64,000 bases of DNA from Uranotaenia lowii (taxonomy: Eukaryota > Arthropoda > Insecta > Diptera > Culicidae): contig NC_073693.1 of the NCBI RefSeq assembly GCF_029784155.1, positions 353,590,591 to 353,654,590 of the forward strand, read 5' to 3'. Under the pieces are notes generated by a model. That model worked only from the letters and a program-made list of their open reading frames with translations. It was not told the DNA's origin and ran no database searches. Position 1 is the stretch's first letter, and each line of letters begins with the position of its first letter. Positions 11,880-24,051 of this stretch are shown here, piece after piece. The translations under genes were made by a program, and so were the position numbers.

Positions 11880-12920
11880 GTCCTACCTGGGATTTCCCGG
11901 GAATTAGAAAAATTCGGGAATTCCTGATCCCGGGAAACGCTTAAAAAATCCCGGGAATTCCCGAAGCCAGTGAAATGTTCTAAATTACTTCAAATTTACA
12001 CGATCTAAATTGGAAATAATGAGTCATATTGAGCAAGGAAAATGATAGTTCTACCACTGACCATACTGACTGGACACTCGATTTCGTTTGTTGGATAATT
12101 TTTCCAACAGTACGCAATATCGATTCCAGAGTGCGCATCGATCAATCTGAGAAATGTTATCACAGTTAGAAAGTGCCACACAACTTTCGAAAAAAATAGG
12201 CAATTTCTACGATGAAATCGGTCTTAACAGGTTCATTTTTCCGTCGGTTTTGCAAGCCTACAAAATTTGACAAAAAAATAGCCTGATAATGGTTGAATTT
12301 GTGTTCTTAGTGTCATGTCAGTGTGATCAGTGACCTTGATTGCTTAGTCTTAAATATTTGTTTTATTAAATCTGGTTAACACAAGGAATTTGATAAAAAC
12401 ATGTTTTTCCTATCGAAAACTTAGTGTAATAGTGAAAAACGCCAAAAAATCTCTAAAACCAATAATGAAACGCTGCGGAAAGAATCTAAATGTTTTATTT
12501 TGCAACACTCATCATTTAGAACTTCCGTTCCGGATACTGTTTACAGTAGTAAAATCATCAGCAAAGAAATGACATATTGTTAAAAAAAATGAATAGTTAT
12601 CTGAAAATTTACGATGTTCGATGAATAACAGTGCAGTGAGAAATCTTTCTCAATTATTTCAAATTTTTGAAGCTAGAACCAGACCAGTTTTTCGGTTAAA
12701 GTACTTTGTTTTTGGGTCTTTGGTTTGATTATTGAATTTTTGACGCATTAAAAAAGTTTGAGATGCAATACTAGGTACTACCTTAAGTTTAACAATACCA
12801 TATTATTAAAAATCTATACGCAGTAGAGGATTAAGATCTTCATGTTGAAATCTTCATTTTAAATTTTTCCCGGGAAAAGGATCTTCAGATTTCGCGATTT
12901 CCGGGAACGCTGATCACTTT
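11874..12920. mobile_element. Decayed relative of the CCCGGG hAT-like element
   Basis: This begins TAGAGTGTCC with CCCGGGAATT words (11886-11962) like the element at 3360-4078. The right side has CCCGGGAAAAGG and CCGGGAACGC words (12869-12909) and ends near GATCACTTT. The middle shares patches with the 3360-4078 copy (AAAAAAGTTTG stretches). No target duplication could be found, and the right border is approximate. Confidence 0.45.
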
Positions 12921-13271
12921 GAAAACTTCATCATGCTCACCATTTATCAATTCGCTCACATAAAAAACGTACTCAAAACAAGCGATTGCCTGGTGAGCGG
13001 AATTTTCCCCTTTGATTGGTGAGCTGATTTGAATCCTAGTGAGCATGATTTTTTTTTAATATCATGACCACACCGTGATCAGGATTTAAAAAACGGTTAT
13101 CGGCTGCTTGATTTTCAATCATGGATCTTAAATATTTCATTTGAAAATGACGTGGTTTCTGAAGAAAAATGGTGAGGAAACTTGCTTTGAATAAGTGCTT
13201 CTTAGGCAACGGATTTTTTTTTTTGTAAATTTAAGCCAATAAATCAATCTTATCTATTTGTACGTAGATGT
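12921..13271. other. AT-rich spacer, no gene seen
   Basis: No coding pattern or clear repeat ends are visible. Confidence 0.3.
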
Positions 13272-13567
13272 TACACAGAAAGAAAAATGAAATATTACAT
13301 TGCACGTTTTCAAATAATCTCCGCAAAAATATGATAAAGAGTATAGCATATTGACATTTTCGTGTTTTTATTATTCATTCCAAAAACTCCTTTCGTAAGA
13401 ACATCAGTGAAACGAGGTTGAAAATGTAAATATACAGTAAACAATCAACATAAATGGGGCCGGAGATTCACATGCAATGATCAGTACTCATACATGTAAA
13501 TATCCGATTCCCTTCTACCCATGCTGTTGCAGTTAAAATTCCGTGGGTATTTTTAAGTGTGTGTGTA
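13272..13567. mobile_element. Short TA-target MITE, CACAGAAA family (292 bp)
   Basis: The body runs 13274-13565 with TA on both sides. The left end is CACAGAAAGAAAAATG; the right end reverse-complemented is CACACACACTTAAAAATACC. The ends are less alike than in the longer relatives at 6639 and 24054, so the assignment is moderate. Confidence 0.5.
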
Positions 13568-15080
13568 GATTCAAATCAGGTTCAGTCAAATTTTAAGAAA
13601 AGACATTCTTTTTTTTTTCTTAGCGACCCACAACATTCTCCTACAGCAAAACAAGGAAAAATAAATTACTTAAAAATGCGATAAAATTTTAAAAAATGCT
13701 GAGAGTTTTCAAAATGGTTATTAAATGCTAGAAAATGTTATGAGGGAATATAGCGATATTTCTTTCAAATGAATCACAGTGTAAGAATATTCCTATTAAG
13801 AAATCCATTATTAATCTTATAAAAAAACTAAAATTCAAAAGAATTATAAAAAAGAAACTAAGAAAACGATTAAAACTACATATGTAACTTAAGTTTATTT
13901 TTTTGCTACAAAAATAAAAAAAGGACTGAAATAAGTGGTTGGTTGATCATCGGTTCAGATTAACTTTTTAGTACTGCATAAGTTTGGTTTTACAAATATT
14001 TCTGTTGGAACTGTTTTAATTTCTTTCAGAAGGCTGTTTAATTTGGTTGGACCAATGTAGGAAATTCGACGTTGGCCAAAAATAGTTGAACTTGTGCTGC
14101 GCACTAAATAGTTAGATTAACGAGTATTGTGATAATATGTACAAACCCGCATTTAATCTTAAGTTTTTATTATTGTTTGAAGAGTGTAAATTATGAGCTT
14201 TGTAGATCACAAAGTATGGAGAAAGGCAATAAGGAGTATACTCGAAAGAAAAATACAGCACTTTGTTTTGTGAATAACTTTTGAATGCATGGATGGGAAT
14301 TGATGACATTTTCAGTGAAGCTCTTATGTAATGTAATGTGTACGACGTACACTGTACGTGTACAAAATTTGGTAACAATCTGTCAAATGGTTTCTGAGAG
14401 AGCGTTCAAAACTGAAGCTCATTGACAAAATGTTTTGGGCAGGATCAAGAATAATCTAGAAAAGTCCCCGTGGGAGACCCAAAAACAGCTAAAATCAACT
14501 ATTCGACCAAAGTTCACATGGTAAAACGTTTAAAAGCGTCTAGAGATGCTAATAGTGAGCTTAAATTTGAATAAAAGTGAAGATTATTGATTCCATGATG
14601 TTAGAGAAATGTGAGAGGTTTTTTCAAGCTCAATGCGAAAATATAAATAGAAAAAATGATAAAAAAAATCAAATTTTTCTTACTAGTTCGTCGAGCTAAC
14701 TTATAAATAGACTTTACTTCAAGGTAGAAAAGCTGCCTATCGGTAAAATAAACAAAATACGGGGGTCAAAACGTTAGCAAAATATTTGGACTTCGTGGGG
14801 AGAAATATTTTGAATAATTTCGTAATGGACAACAAAATACACCTGGCAGGTTTTCAACCAGAAAATTTTCGTTGACAAGTCTCGACTGTATTTCCTGGAG
14901 ATAAACAAACCTCCTAGTCTAAGACTTGAGGAGGCTAACGATCTTTGGAATTTGCTAATTAATCAGTTTTCAAAACGATTGACACGATGAATGGCTTAGA
15001 AATACAAAAAAGACTGCCTCCAAAATCGACCGTTTTCTCTGAAATGTACTTCAATAGGTCCCACAATGTTTATACTCTGT
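13568..15080. other. AT-rich DNA, no gene seen
   Basis: No support for genes. A short nested inverted motif sits near 14341-14362 (GTACGACGTAC...GTACGTGTAC). Confidence 0.35.
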
Positions 15081-15243
15081 TTAACTCTTCGTTTCATAAA
15101 GTAACAAATTTGCAACAATTAATGTATGAAAAATGGAAAAATCGTATTTTATTTTAATTTTTTTTTCTTAATATACTCAACATTTTCAACTGTTTAAAAT
15201 GATTTTAAAGAAAAAACAAAAAAATCATGAAACGAAGGGTTAA
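15081..15243. mobile_element. piggyBac-type MITE with TTAA duplication (155 bp)
   Basis: TTAA is present at 15081-15084 and 15240-15243. The ends are CTCTTCGTTTCAT and, reverse-complemented, CCCTTCGTTTCAT, a 12/13 match. A TTAA target with a C-C-C-T start is the piggyBac pattern. The body is 155 bp of A/T runs without coding capacity. Confidence 0.75.
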
Positions 15244-16550
15244 GTTGAATCTGGAATCGTGCCATTACGCAAAAACGGTGGTGGAGTGATAAAATGTCAA
15301 ATAGGTTGTTTTTGTGAGTTAGTCAGGCTTTAGGAAACAGCAAACGTAATTAAAAATAGCCTTGATTTGAAAAGATGGCGCACGTATTGCCCAAAAATTA
15401 AAGTCTTAAAATTTCTTCCTTGAACGCTATCTCAAAAACTTCGTGACAGTACATCACATCCATAAAAATCTACCCAGAATTCAATTTTTTTTTAAGTTGA
15501 TCAATGTAGTTTTTCCTAAATACTTGAAGTTGGTATACTTCTTTATAGTTGTATTGGATAGATTGAGATCGCAACTGTCGTAGATACTAGAATTTTAAAA
15601 AAATTATTTCTTCGATGCGGAATGGCGTCCTTCGTTTCCAAATTTAGTCGATAGATTGATCGGTGTAATCCAATATCCTTTTGGAATCCCTTATTCAAGG
15701 ATGTATTGGTTCAGCTTTAATCAATGTCATTCAAAACTCACCACGACAGCTTCAATGAAATTCAGCATGAAAGAAAGTTCATATTTTTTCCAGTGCCTTC
15801 ACATTACCACAGTTTATTATGGTTTTTTTTGTTATTATTAGATTGATCCAACTCGCCATCCAAGTGCGCTTTGATCAAAATAGTAACTTCGACACAAAGG
15901 AAAGAAATTAAAGTTCTGAGAAAGGTAAACATCATTGTAAATTATATATTTGATTTTTTTCATTATTTTTTTCATTTTCATATGTTTCAGGGTCTTTCTC
16001 CTACATTCGCCTACTTCTCTACACTCATGGCAGTTTATTTTCATGAATTCAATAATGTTGTGTCGGCGTTCGAATGCGATTCGATAACATTCTTGAACAG
16101 TGTCTCAAATTAATTACTCAGCTTCAAGTATCCGCCAAGGTGAACGATGATTTGAGATGATGTTATTTTCAGTCAGTTAAGTATATATATAATTTTTTTT
16201 TTGTTTTTGGCAAGGTCATTCTTTACAAGAGCTCAATAGTTTCAATGAATCGTTGTCTTGAATTTGCTTAATATTGACTATCAGTATGCGATTACGCGTA
16301 CCGACATTGCCAGCGAACAAAATCATTAGAATTTAACCAGAGCTAATAAAATCACTAGGTACTATCGATTTACATAAAAAGTATCTTCTAAAAGCCTGTG
16401 AAAGATATTTTTCTCATAACAACCTTTTTATATTATTCAACGGAACTTTTACAAAAACACATTTTTTACCAGTACAGTATTCAAAATGTTTTTTTTTCAG
16501 TTACCTATGGATACATTTTTTTGTTATAAAAAAAACGCCCTAAAGTTTCC
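15244..16550. other. AT-rich DNA, no supported gene
   Basis: An AGGTAA near 15925 and a TTTCAGGG near 15985 could be read as an intron, and an open frame follows (15988-16113). However, the peptide resembles no family I know, and AT-rich DNA produces such pairs by chance. No gene is called. Confidence 0.3.
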
Positions 16551-17140
16551 CTTCGACAAACGAATTCTTTCGATTTATAGCATGATGTTGCAGAACTACA
16601 GGCGTTTATAAATGAGCCTTGATTTTTTTTTATCCATTCAAGTCAAACAGGAATCTTTGTAACACAAACGTGCTTAGGAATAATTCGGAACACAACACAA
16701 AAAACTGTTTCGATTTATAAACACCAACTCCATTAGATTTTGTTTTCATCTCTAGAACTGTTCTCATATTGGTTTCTGTCCAGATGCGAACAGAAGTTAT
16801 TAAATGGATCAAAATATCAAAATCTTCCAAGAAGCACTGTGTAATGATCCGAGTTATTTTTCTCATGGAAAAATATTTCCAACAATTAGTAGTTTGTGTT
16901 TCATTAACTGTAATATAAATATCAATATAGAAAAATATTCTCGAAACACACTTTGATTGTACAATCTGAACACTGCTCTTATTTTTTTCATGCGTTCTAC
17001 GACGAACAAATTCGTTCCATTTAAGGAACGGTGTTGGAGAACTACAGGCGTATATAAATAAGGCTTAGTCAATGGCAAAACTTAATCGGGAATCTAATAA
17101 CAATATAAACTCTGTACAATATCTAAACGCCAACTAATTA
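16551..17140 (+). repeat. Two diverged direct copies, ~446-bp spacing
   Basis: The words AGAACTACAGGCG and TATAAAT recur at about 16592 and 17038. Weaker similarity runs on both sides, from AACGAATTCTTTCGA and AACAAATTCGTTCCA upstream to AAACACCAACTCC and AAACGCCAACTAA downstream. This looks like an old local duplication of roughly 150 bp of non-coding DNA. Confidence 0.5.
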
Positions 17141-17700
17141 TCCAAGTTTAAGAAGAACGATCCATTATAATTTTTTTTCAGCTTCCAGCCTGAACCATTT
17201 GAAACTCGAGCAGCTCGATATAAAAGCGAAACATGAGGGTTATTAATTTTTCTCAATACTGCATATAAGTTGTATGTACACCTCGCCAACAATTATTTAA
17301 CCGACAGATTGGACTCTCAACACCAGGATCAATACAAACTTAAGGAATAAACCATCTGCAACGGTAAATGTTCGATGATCTTAAATTTCGCGTATACCTA
17401 TGCTGCCTTCCATGAGCTTTTAATCTATCCATTTCACTTATCGTTTGGCCCATGTGTCGAGAAATAATGTAAGTTTAAAATGTTCAAGCAATACAAACGC
17501 TTCCAGACTGTCAGTTTGTAAACAAAGGACCTTATTTAATTTTTTTCTTCATTCATTCGGGAACCGAAAAATGTTGTTGATGTTGTTAAAAAAAATCTGT
17601 AGAAAAAACTTTTACCACCCATGATAGCAAATCGCGTTAGTTTTTATTCTACTTTGTTCCGAATATGAGTTCTGAAACTTTTTGCTTGACGTCATTCCGT
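17141..17700. other. AT-rich DNA, no gene seen
   Basis: No coding pattern or repeat ends are visible. Confidence 0.3.
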
Positions 17701-17732
17701 CTCATGTATGTAATAATTTTCGTTTTTTTGCT

Positions 17733-19135
17733 TGGTTCCTTCCATTACACTTAAGTTGTTGTGCTTTACTGCACGCAACGAGTACAGTCACATGAGTATA
17801 ATTATTACGATTCTGGGTTCTACAACCCTTACAATTTATTCAGTCATTTTATTTTGGTTTCTGCATCGAATCCTTCCGTCTCATTTATTTGCAAAAATAT
17901 ATTTCCAGGATCTTACCGTCCCTTTCTCTCTAACGACTTATATTATTTCTGTAAATTCCGACATCTGTCCTCGAGTGGCCAATTTCATATATTTCGGTGA
18001 GTCCTTCCTTTTCATTTTTTTTAATTGAGCTTTTAGTTCCTCCCGCCCCATTTTTTTTTTAAATTTAGCTTTGGGTTCCTTCCGTCCCATTCATGATTTT
18101 TTCACAATATTTTCCATTCGAGTTTTTCTAAAAGACCATAAAATATTTTTATTTATATTTTTTTTTTTAGTCTTCAGGAAGTCTTCAAATGGGTCTTTCC
18201 GTCCTTTTCTTTTTGCTATGTTTAATATAACGACTTATATTATTTTATATATTTCTGTAGGTCCTTCCGTTTCATTTTATTTTTATTATTATTTTCCTAA
18301 ATTCAGCTTTTCGTTCCTTCCGTACCATTTTTATTTATTTTAGCTCTGGGTTCTTTCCGTGTTATTATTATTATTATTATTTTTTTTTGGTTAATATTAA
18401 AGTTCGGTTTCCATCCGTCTCATTTTTTTTTAATTTATCTTTGAGCATTATTTTTTTCTTCAAAAATTAAGTTTTGGGTTCCTTTTGTTCCATTTAAAAT
18501 ATTATGAAATCAAACTTCGGATTCCTTCCATCTCCTTATTTTTTTTTTTAGCTTTAGGTTCCTTTCGTCCCATTTTTTTTTTAAGTTTAGCTTTGGGTTC
18601 CTTCCGTCCTATTCATGATTTTTTTTCACAATATTTTCCATTCGAGTTCTTCTGAGAGACCTTGAAATATTCCAATTTATATTTTTCAGTCTTCAATTGA
18701 GGAAGTCTCCAACTAGGTCTTTCCGTCCCTTTCCCTTTGCTTTGTTTAATATAACGACTTAATTATTTCATATATTTCTGTGGGTCCTTCCGTTTCATTT
18801 TATTATTATTTTTCAAATTCAGCTTTCGGTTCCTTCCGTCCCATTTTTTATTTTTTTTTATTTTAGCTCTGTGTTCTTTCCGTCTTATTATTATTTTTTT
18901 TTTAGCTCTGGGTTCCTTCCGTCTTATTTATATTTTTTTGTTAATATTAAACTTCGGGTTCCTTCCTTCTCATTTTTTTTTTAATTTTAGTTTAGGGTTC
19001 CTTCGGTCCCATAATTATTTCTCTAAATTTCGCTTCGGGTTCCTTCCGTCCCATTTAAAATGTTATAGAATCAAGCTTCGGGTTCCTTCCGTCCCATAAT
19101 TTTCAATTTAGCTTTGGGTTCCTTCCGTCCTTAAA
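17733..19135 (+). repeat. Degenerate minisatellite GGTTCCTTCCGTCCCATT with higher-order unit
   Basis: About 25 imperfect units of roughly 37-60 bp share the core GGTTCCTTCCGTCCCATT followed by a T-rich run and usually AGCTTTG or AGCTCTG. A longer unit is duplicated. The stretch 18089-18280 (ATTCATGATT to TCCTTCCGTTTCATTTTAT) recurs at 18611-18803, an offset of about 522 bp, so the array has a higher-order layer. The open frames here arise because the T-rich strand has few stops. Confidence 0.8.
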
Positions 19136-19173
19136 GCAACCTTTGAAATCATTTGATGTAAAACGCCCTAGTG

Positions 19174-21164
19174 TATGCAAGCAGAGATACCAGGTATCCT
19201 GAATTATCAGAATTTGTCCTGATTTTTTAAGAAATGCTTGAATTGTCCTGATTTTTAAGAAATGCTTGAATTGTCCTGATTTTTGAAAAATTGTCTGTAA
19301 AATGTCCTGATTAGTCCTGATTCTAAAAAAAAATAAACAAATAAATAAATAAAATAAATTATAACTGAACTTATATTTTAATGATGAAAACATCATACCA
19401 ATCTTTAATAAAATAGTTTAACCAATGATAAACTTTGGTTCAGATGATATTAAAATGCCGCTTTTCTGATACAAACTACAGGAAAGTCATGGTTCTGCTT
19501 GTTCAATTGCATAGTTTGAGGCGTATTTCCCCTTTATTTATGCAATCTAAACAGGGCTGCATGTTATTTCCATAAATTTATAGGTGTTCTGAAAAATCCT
19601 GGTTTTTTCCTCACGGTGCACACAGGGGAAAACGATGTAAAAAGGTGATCAAAATTGTTTACGCCAAAACGGAGCGTTTTAGACCCATAGTGTCTTCGGG
19701 ACATTTTACCTACATTCAAAGCACTTTAAATTAAGCTTTTGATAAAAATGATTAAATCACCTAGCAGTGAGATAGAAAAATTATTTTTTGTATTTTTCAT
19801 TTTAGAGCACTTATGTCTTTGGCAAGTTTTTAGATTGTAAAAAATGTAGCAATTTTGTTCAAGACGTCAACATCGTAGAAGCTAACCCAAAAAAGTTAGA
19901 AGGGTTCAAAATAAAAAAATATTTTTTTATCAAAATTTTCAGTATTTTAACGATATCTTTCCAGGCCGAGCTTATTCGAGCAAGATATGTTTGAAAGAGT
20001 TTTGAGTCACTTCAAATCGAACAGTTTTGTGGAACACACCTAATAAAAATATTCAGACTGAAACGAGTTAGATTGGAAAAACTAAGAAAAAATAGCTGTT
20101 TTCGAACACCTGTATCTTTCTAGTTCGGTTGAGTTCGGTTAATTTTTTGATTGCATTTGAATCAGGTAGGTTTCAACGTTATAAAAACATGGAGTTTATA
20201 ACGTTAAAATGTTTATTTTGTAGCTTTATAATTGATTAAAGTGAGCTATTTTCAAGGAATCTAGAGGACAAATTCCAGGTTTATGTAAACTGACAATCAG
20301 CAAACCGTTTTTATTTTGGTGAGACTTTAGCCAAATCATTCTCTCGCACGCGTATGACGTTTTTAAGCCTCCATTGACGAACCTTATCATCTACCTTTCC
20401 GCTTACAATACAATATACTTGATGAATTTGTTTTTCGGTTAGCTAATTTTAAATGCAAAAAAAAAATTCCTCTAGATTCCTTGAAAATAGCTAACTTTAA
20501 TAATTTATAAAGCTACAAAATAAACAACATAACATTGTAAACTCTATGTTTTAACAACGTTGAAACCTGCCTAATTCTAATGCAACCAAAAAATTAACCG
20601 AACTCAACCGAACTAGAAAGATACAGGTGTTCGAAAACAGCTATTTTTTCTTAGTTTTTCCAATCTAACTCGTTTCAGTCTGAATATTTTTATTAGGTGT
20701 GTTCCACAAAACTGTTCGATTTAAAGTGACTCAAAACTCTTTCAAACATATCTTGCTCGAATAAGCTCGGCCTGGAAAGATATCGTTAAAATACTGAAAA
20801 TTTTGATAAAAAAATATTTTTTTATTTTGAACCCTTCTAACTTTTTTGGGTTAGCTTCTACGATGTTGACGTCTTGAACAAAATTGCTACATTTTTTACA
20901 ATCTAAAAACTTGTCAAAGACATAAGTGCTCTAAAATGAAAAATACAAAAAATAATTTTTCTATCTCACTGCTAAGTGATTTAATCATTATTATCAAAAG
21001 CTCATTTTTAAGTGCTTTGAATGTAGGTAAAATGTCCCGAAGACACTATGGGTCTAAAACGCTCCGTTTTGGCGTAAACAATTTTGATCACCTTTTTACA
21101 TCGTTTTCCCCTGTGTGCGGTGTCCTGATTTTTATCAAAACCACCTGGCACCTCTGTAGGCAAG
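19174..21164. mobile_element. hAT-like MITE interrupted by a foldback element
   Basis: The outer element starts at 19182 with CAGAGATACCAGG and ends at 21156; the right end reverse-complemented reads CAGAGGTGCCAGG. The flanking octamers TATGCAAG (19174-19181) and TAGGCAAG (21157-21164) match at 7 of 8. The left part carries about six GTCCTGATTTTT words, two of them in a ~33-bp tandem. The original element was only about 470 bp; the rest is the nested insertion at 19618-21118. No transposase is present. Confidence 0.8.
19615..21121. mobile_element. Foldback element with 650-bp inverted arms
   Basis: Arms 19618-20267 and 20469-21118 are inverted copies of equal length (650 bp), flanking a 201-bp spacer. 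Mismatches are few by eye. The tips are GCACACAGGGGAAAACGATG on both sides, and GGT flanks each tip (19615-19617 and 21119-21121), suggesting a 3-bp target duplication. An alternative border is TCCT with CAC...GTG tips (19612-21122). A 3-bp duplication would fit PIF/Harbinger or CACTA-type enzymes. No coding capacity. Transcripts across it would form a ~650-bp hairpin. Confidence 0.8.
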
Positions 21165-22190
21165 TTATGCTCTAAAATATTGAATTTAACAAAATGTTCA
21201 CAGTGGAAATAAATTAATTTTGTTAATAAATTAGAATAAAAGTGAAAATATTTTTTTTTTCAAGTTTATCTACACATGAAAACAAATGTTTTTAGAACAT
21301 TTTTCAATGAAAAAATGAATAGTTATGAAATTTGTGTCTGTGTCAGTTTCAACAAAATTTTTTTGCTGATGTTGACGACAAATTGAGTGAACCGATTCGA
21401 TTTTCAGTGGACGTTTATTACTCAAACCCGATCGAAAGATGCAATTACTATGCATTCTTATGATAATTTAGGTCCAAGCAAAGAAGGCGATCGATATATC
21501 ATTTTGATACTCGGTCTAAATTCATGGACTGTATTCATTCCGAAATCTAGAGTAAAACACGTGGTTTTGTTTACATCTTACTGAGCAGCATCTTGAGAGG
21601 AGGACGGTTTTTACCAAAAATCGATGAGTGCATTTGGATCGGATATTTAAAAAATAAGAAATTTTCAGTTTAACTTGAAATAACAATTTATAGCAGTTTT
21701 TCATCAATTCATAATTCGAATATATTCTTTGAACAACCAATTAAAGCACTGGTGCTGGTGGATGTTTAAAGCAATCACCTCGGCGTAGAAGCTTATTACA
21801 TTTGTTCACTTTTTACCATTTAAGTGATGATTCACTTAATAGTCCCTCGTGAATTTTCCGGCGCATAATAAGTTTATTTGTTTAATGGAACGCTAATAAA
21901 GTTTAAAATGTTTCCACATTAGGATGTTTTGCAGAATTGTATAATCAAAGATCCTAGTAGTCCTTTTTTTGGAAACCAATTTCTTAAACTCAACTTTGCT
22001 GCCTTATTAATTTTTTTTTATTATTTTTAATTTATTTTTTATAACTATTTCATTTCATTATCAACTCTAGAAAACGATGTGATAATTTAAATAATTGTTT
22101 ATGATTTTTTTTTAAATTGACTCCTTTTGTGTAAGTTTCAAAAATATGTATTCGTCAAAGTGTGACACCTTTTGTAGACTTCCAGATCTA
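21165..22190. other. AT-rich DNA, no gene seen
   Basis: No coding pattern or repeat ends are visible. Confidence 0.3.
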
Positions 22191-24051
22191 GAAGTAATTT
22201 AAGCAAAAAGAAGCTGAAACCGCCAAACGACCGACAACGATTACGATCGCGATCTTAATCCCATTAATTGATAAAACATCACACACTGACTGGTCCACCG
22301 GTTCAGTGCCGGCGTTTCGTGAAAGACCCCAGCCTTTCCGAAATACTCAATTCACGCATTATCATCTTAATGGAAGGAAAGATTTTTTTATTATTCGGCA
22401 ATAAAAGAGACGTGATGGCCTCCCTCTTTTGCGTTGCCCTCCAGCGAAAATAAGTATATTGGGGTGCGTGTGTATGAAAAAGCCATGCGTGCTCCAAGAT
22501 GAAAATAGTAAAAAAATACAAAGAAAGAACTAAAACATCCAAAAATAACACACCGATAAAAACCGAAGTTATGGCTCTAATAAAACGGAATAAATTACCA
22601 CCTTGCTTTAGGGAAGGAGCCGTTTTTTGTTCATCTTTTCCTCAATCATCTGAATATTACGACCGTAGTCGATTCTTCAGGGCCTCTTATGAACCATTCA
22701 TAGCCGAGACTCCGAGACTGAATTTATTCCTATCATTTCGGACAAGAAAGAATGCACAAAGCCAAACAAAGATTGAAGTAGAAAATTGCTCACTTATCTA
22801 TTTACGTTTGTGTGGCACATTTGGGGCGGCGCACTAGGCAGCGCGCTCTCTGGTGGCTCAAGTTTGAATTATGATAGGCTAATAGGTAATCACTGAGAAG
22901 CTGTATTTTTTTTTTCTTTGAAGCTGACCAGCTGAGCTGGACTGATGTCGGAGAGCCACGGGAAGTTAAGATTTACGATATTGCAACGGCCCTGGGGGTG
23001 CTCCAGCTGCGTTTTTCATTGTCTAGGGCAATTTGTCTTTTCTTGAGTTAAACAGAGCTTACGATTCGCCTCCCGTTTAAGCGTAACTGGCTTTGTTGGT
23101 TTTGTTATTTTAATTTAACCTTCTTTTTCAACTTATTTGAGTTGATAAAATGAGCCAAAAATCTTAATTTTTGTGATTTTTTCATGACTTTTTTGGCGAT
23201 TGCAAAATAGTCCATTTCAAACAATTGTTCTGAGAGCATACCCAAGAATCTAAGACCCTTCCAAACCCAACCGAAAGAAGTGAATCGAAATTACTAACCA
23301 AGAAACAATTCTAGAACCGTGCAGCTGCATCCAATCTTCTACCGGAATCCTTGTTCTAAGTAGCTACTTAACTCGACAAAAGGTTCTCATACACTTTGTG
23401 TGTCCGCCATCGTCGTTTTCAACTCAGAACCAAATCTAGATCACAAACAATGCTAATAACTGTCATTGCGATGGCCATTGTTGTTTCACTCACGATCCCA
23501 GCCTCTGATCATCACGTGGATGTCACGAAACACGTCTGATAGATTTTAGGGTGCGCTCGAATGGAAATACTCATTAAGTTTAACTCACTGACTTGGAAAA
23601 TTGCATGCCAGTTATCGAGAGCTAGTGGAAGATGCCACACACACAGATTGATCAATGATTCGATTGGTTGCTGAAAACTACGTGAACACGATTCTAGACT
23701 AAATCGATCTTTTAGGGCTAACGATTTGCTAATTAGAGCTATTGGGGGATCTTGGGCAAATCGATACTCCTTTCAGCACACCCACCACCACCACCCATAT
23801 TCTCAGTTGGTAGCTGAAGTTGATTATGCCAAATAAGGGGTTTTTCTATTATAGGTGACACCATCCAGTTTAGTGTAATTCTCCTGAAGCTGGCAGAATT
23901 GAAGATTTATTTGGGTTTCATGAGCATCCGAGGAACACTATATGCTAGAAAAATATTTGTAAGCCTAGTTTTAGAGCTACAAATAAAGAAGCAATCTCGG
24001 TTTATTTACAAATCATGATGATTCCAGTTTGCGCTGTTTAACTGTCAGAGC
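22191..24051. other. Less AT-rich low-repeat region, possible host non-coding DNA
   Basis: Composition is mixed and there are few homopolymers at 22200-23110 and 23230-23850. The longest open frame (22499-22834, plus, 112 codons) has no recognisable motif, signal or membrane segment. No transposon ends are seen. This is a candidate for regulatory or untranslated sequence. Confidence 0.3.

Noticed and set aside
15871..16113. Possible two-exon gene with AGGTAA and TTTCAGGG borders
   Set aside because: The peptide is not recognisable, and such splice-like words are common in AT-rich DNA.
22499..22837. 112-codon plus-strand frame as a gene
   Set aside because: No recognisable motif, no supporting splice or promoter context, and composition typical of chance frames.
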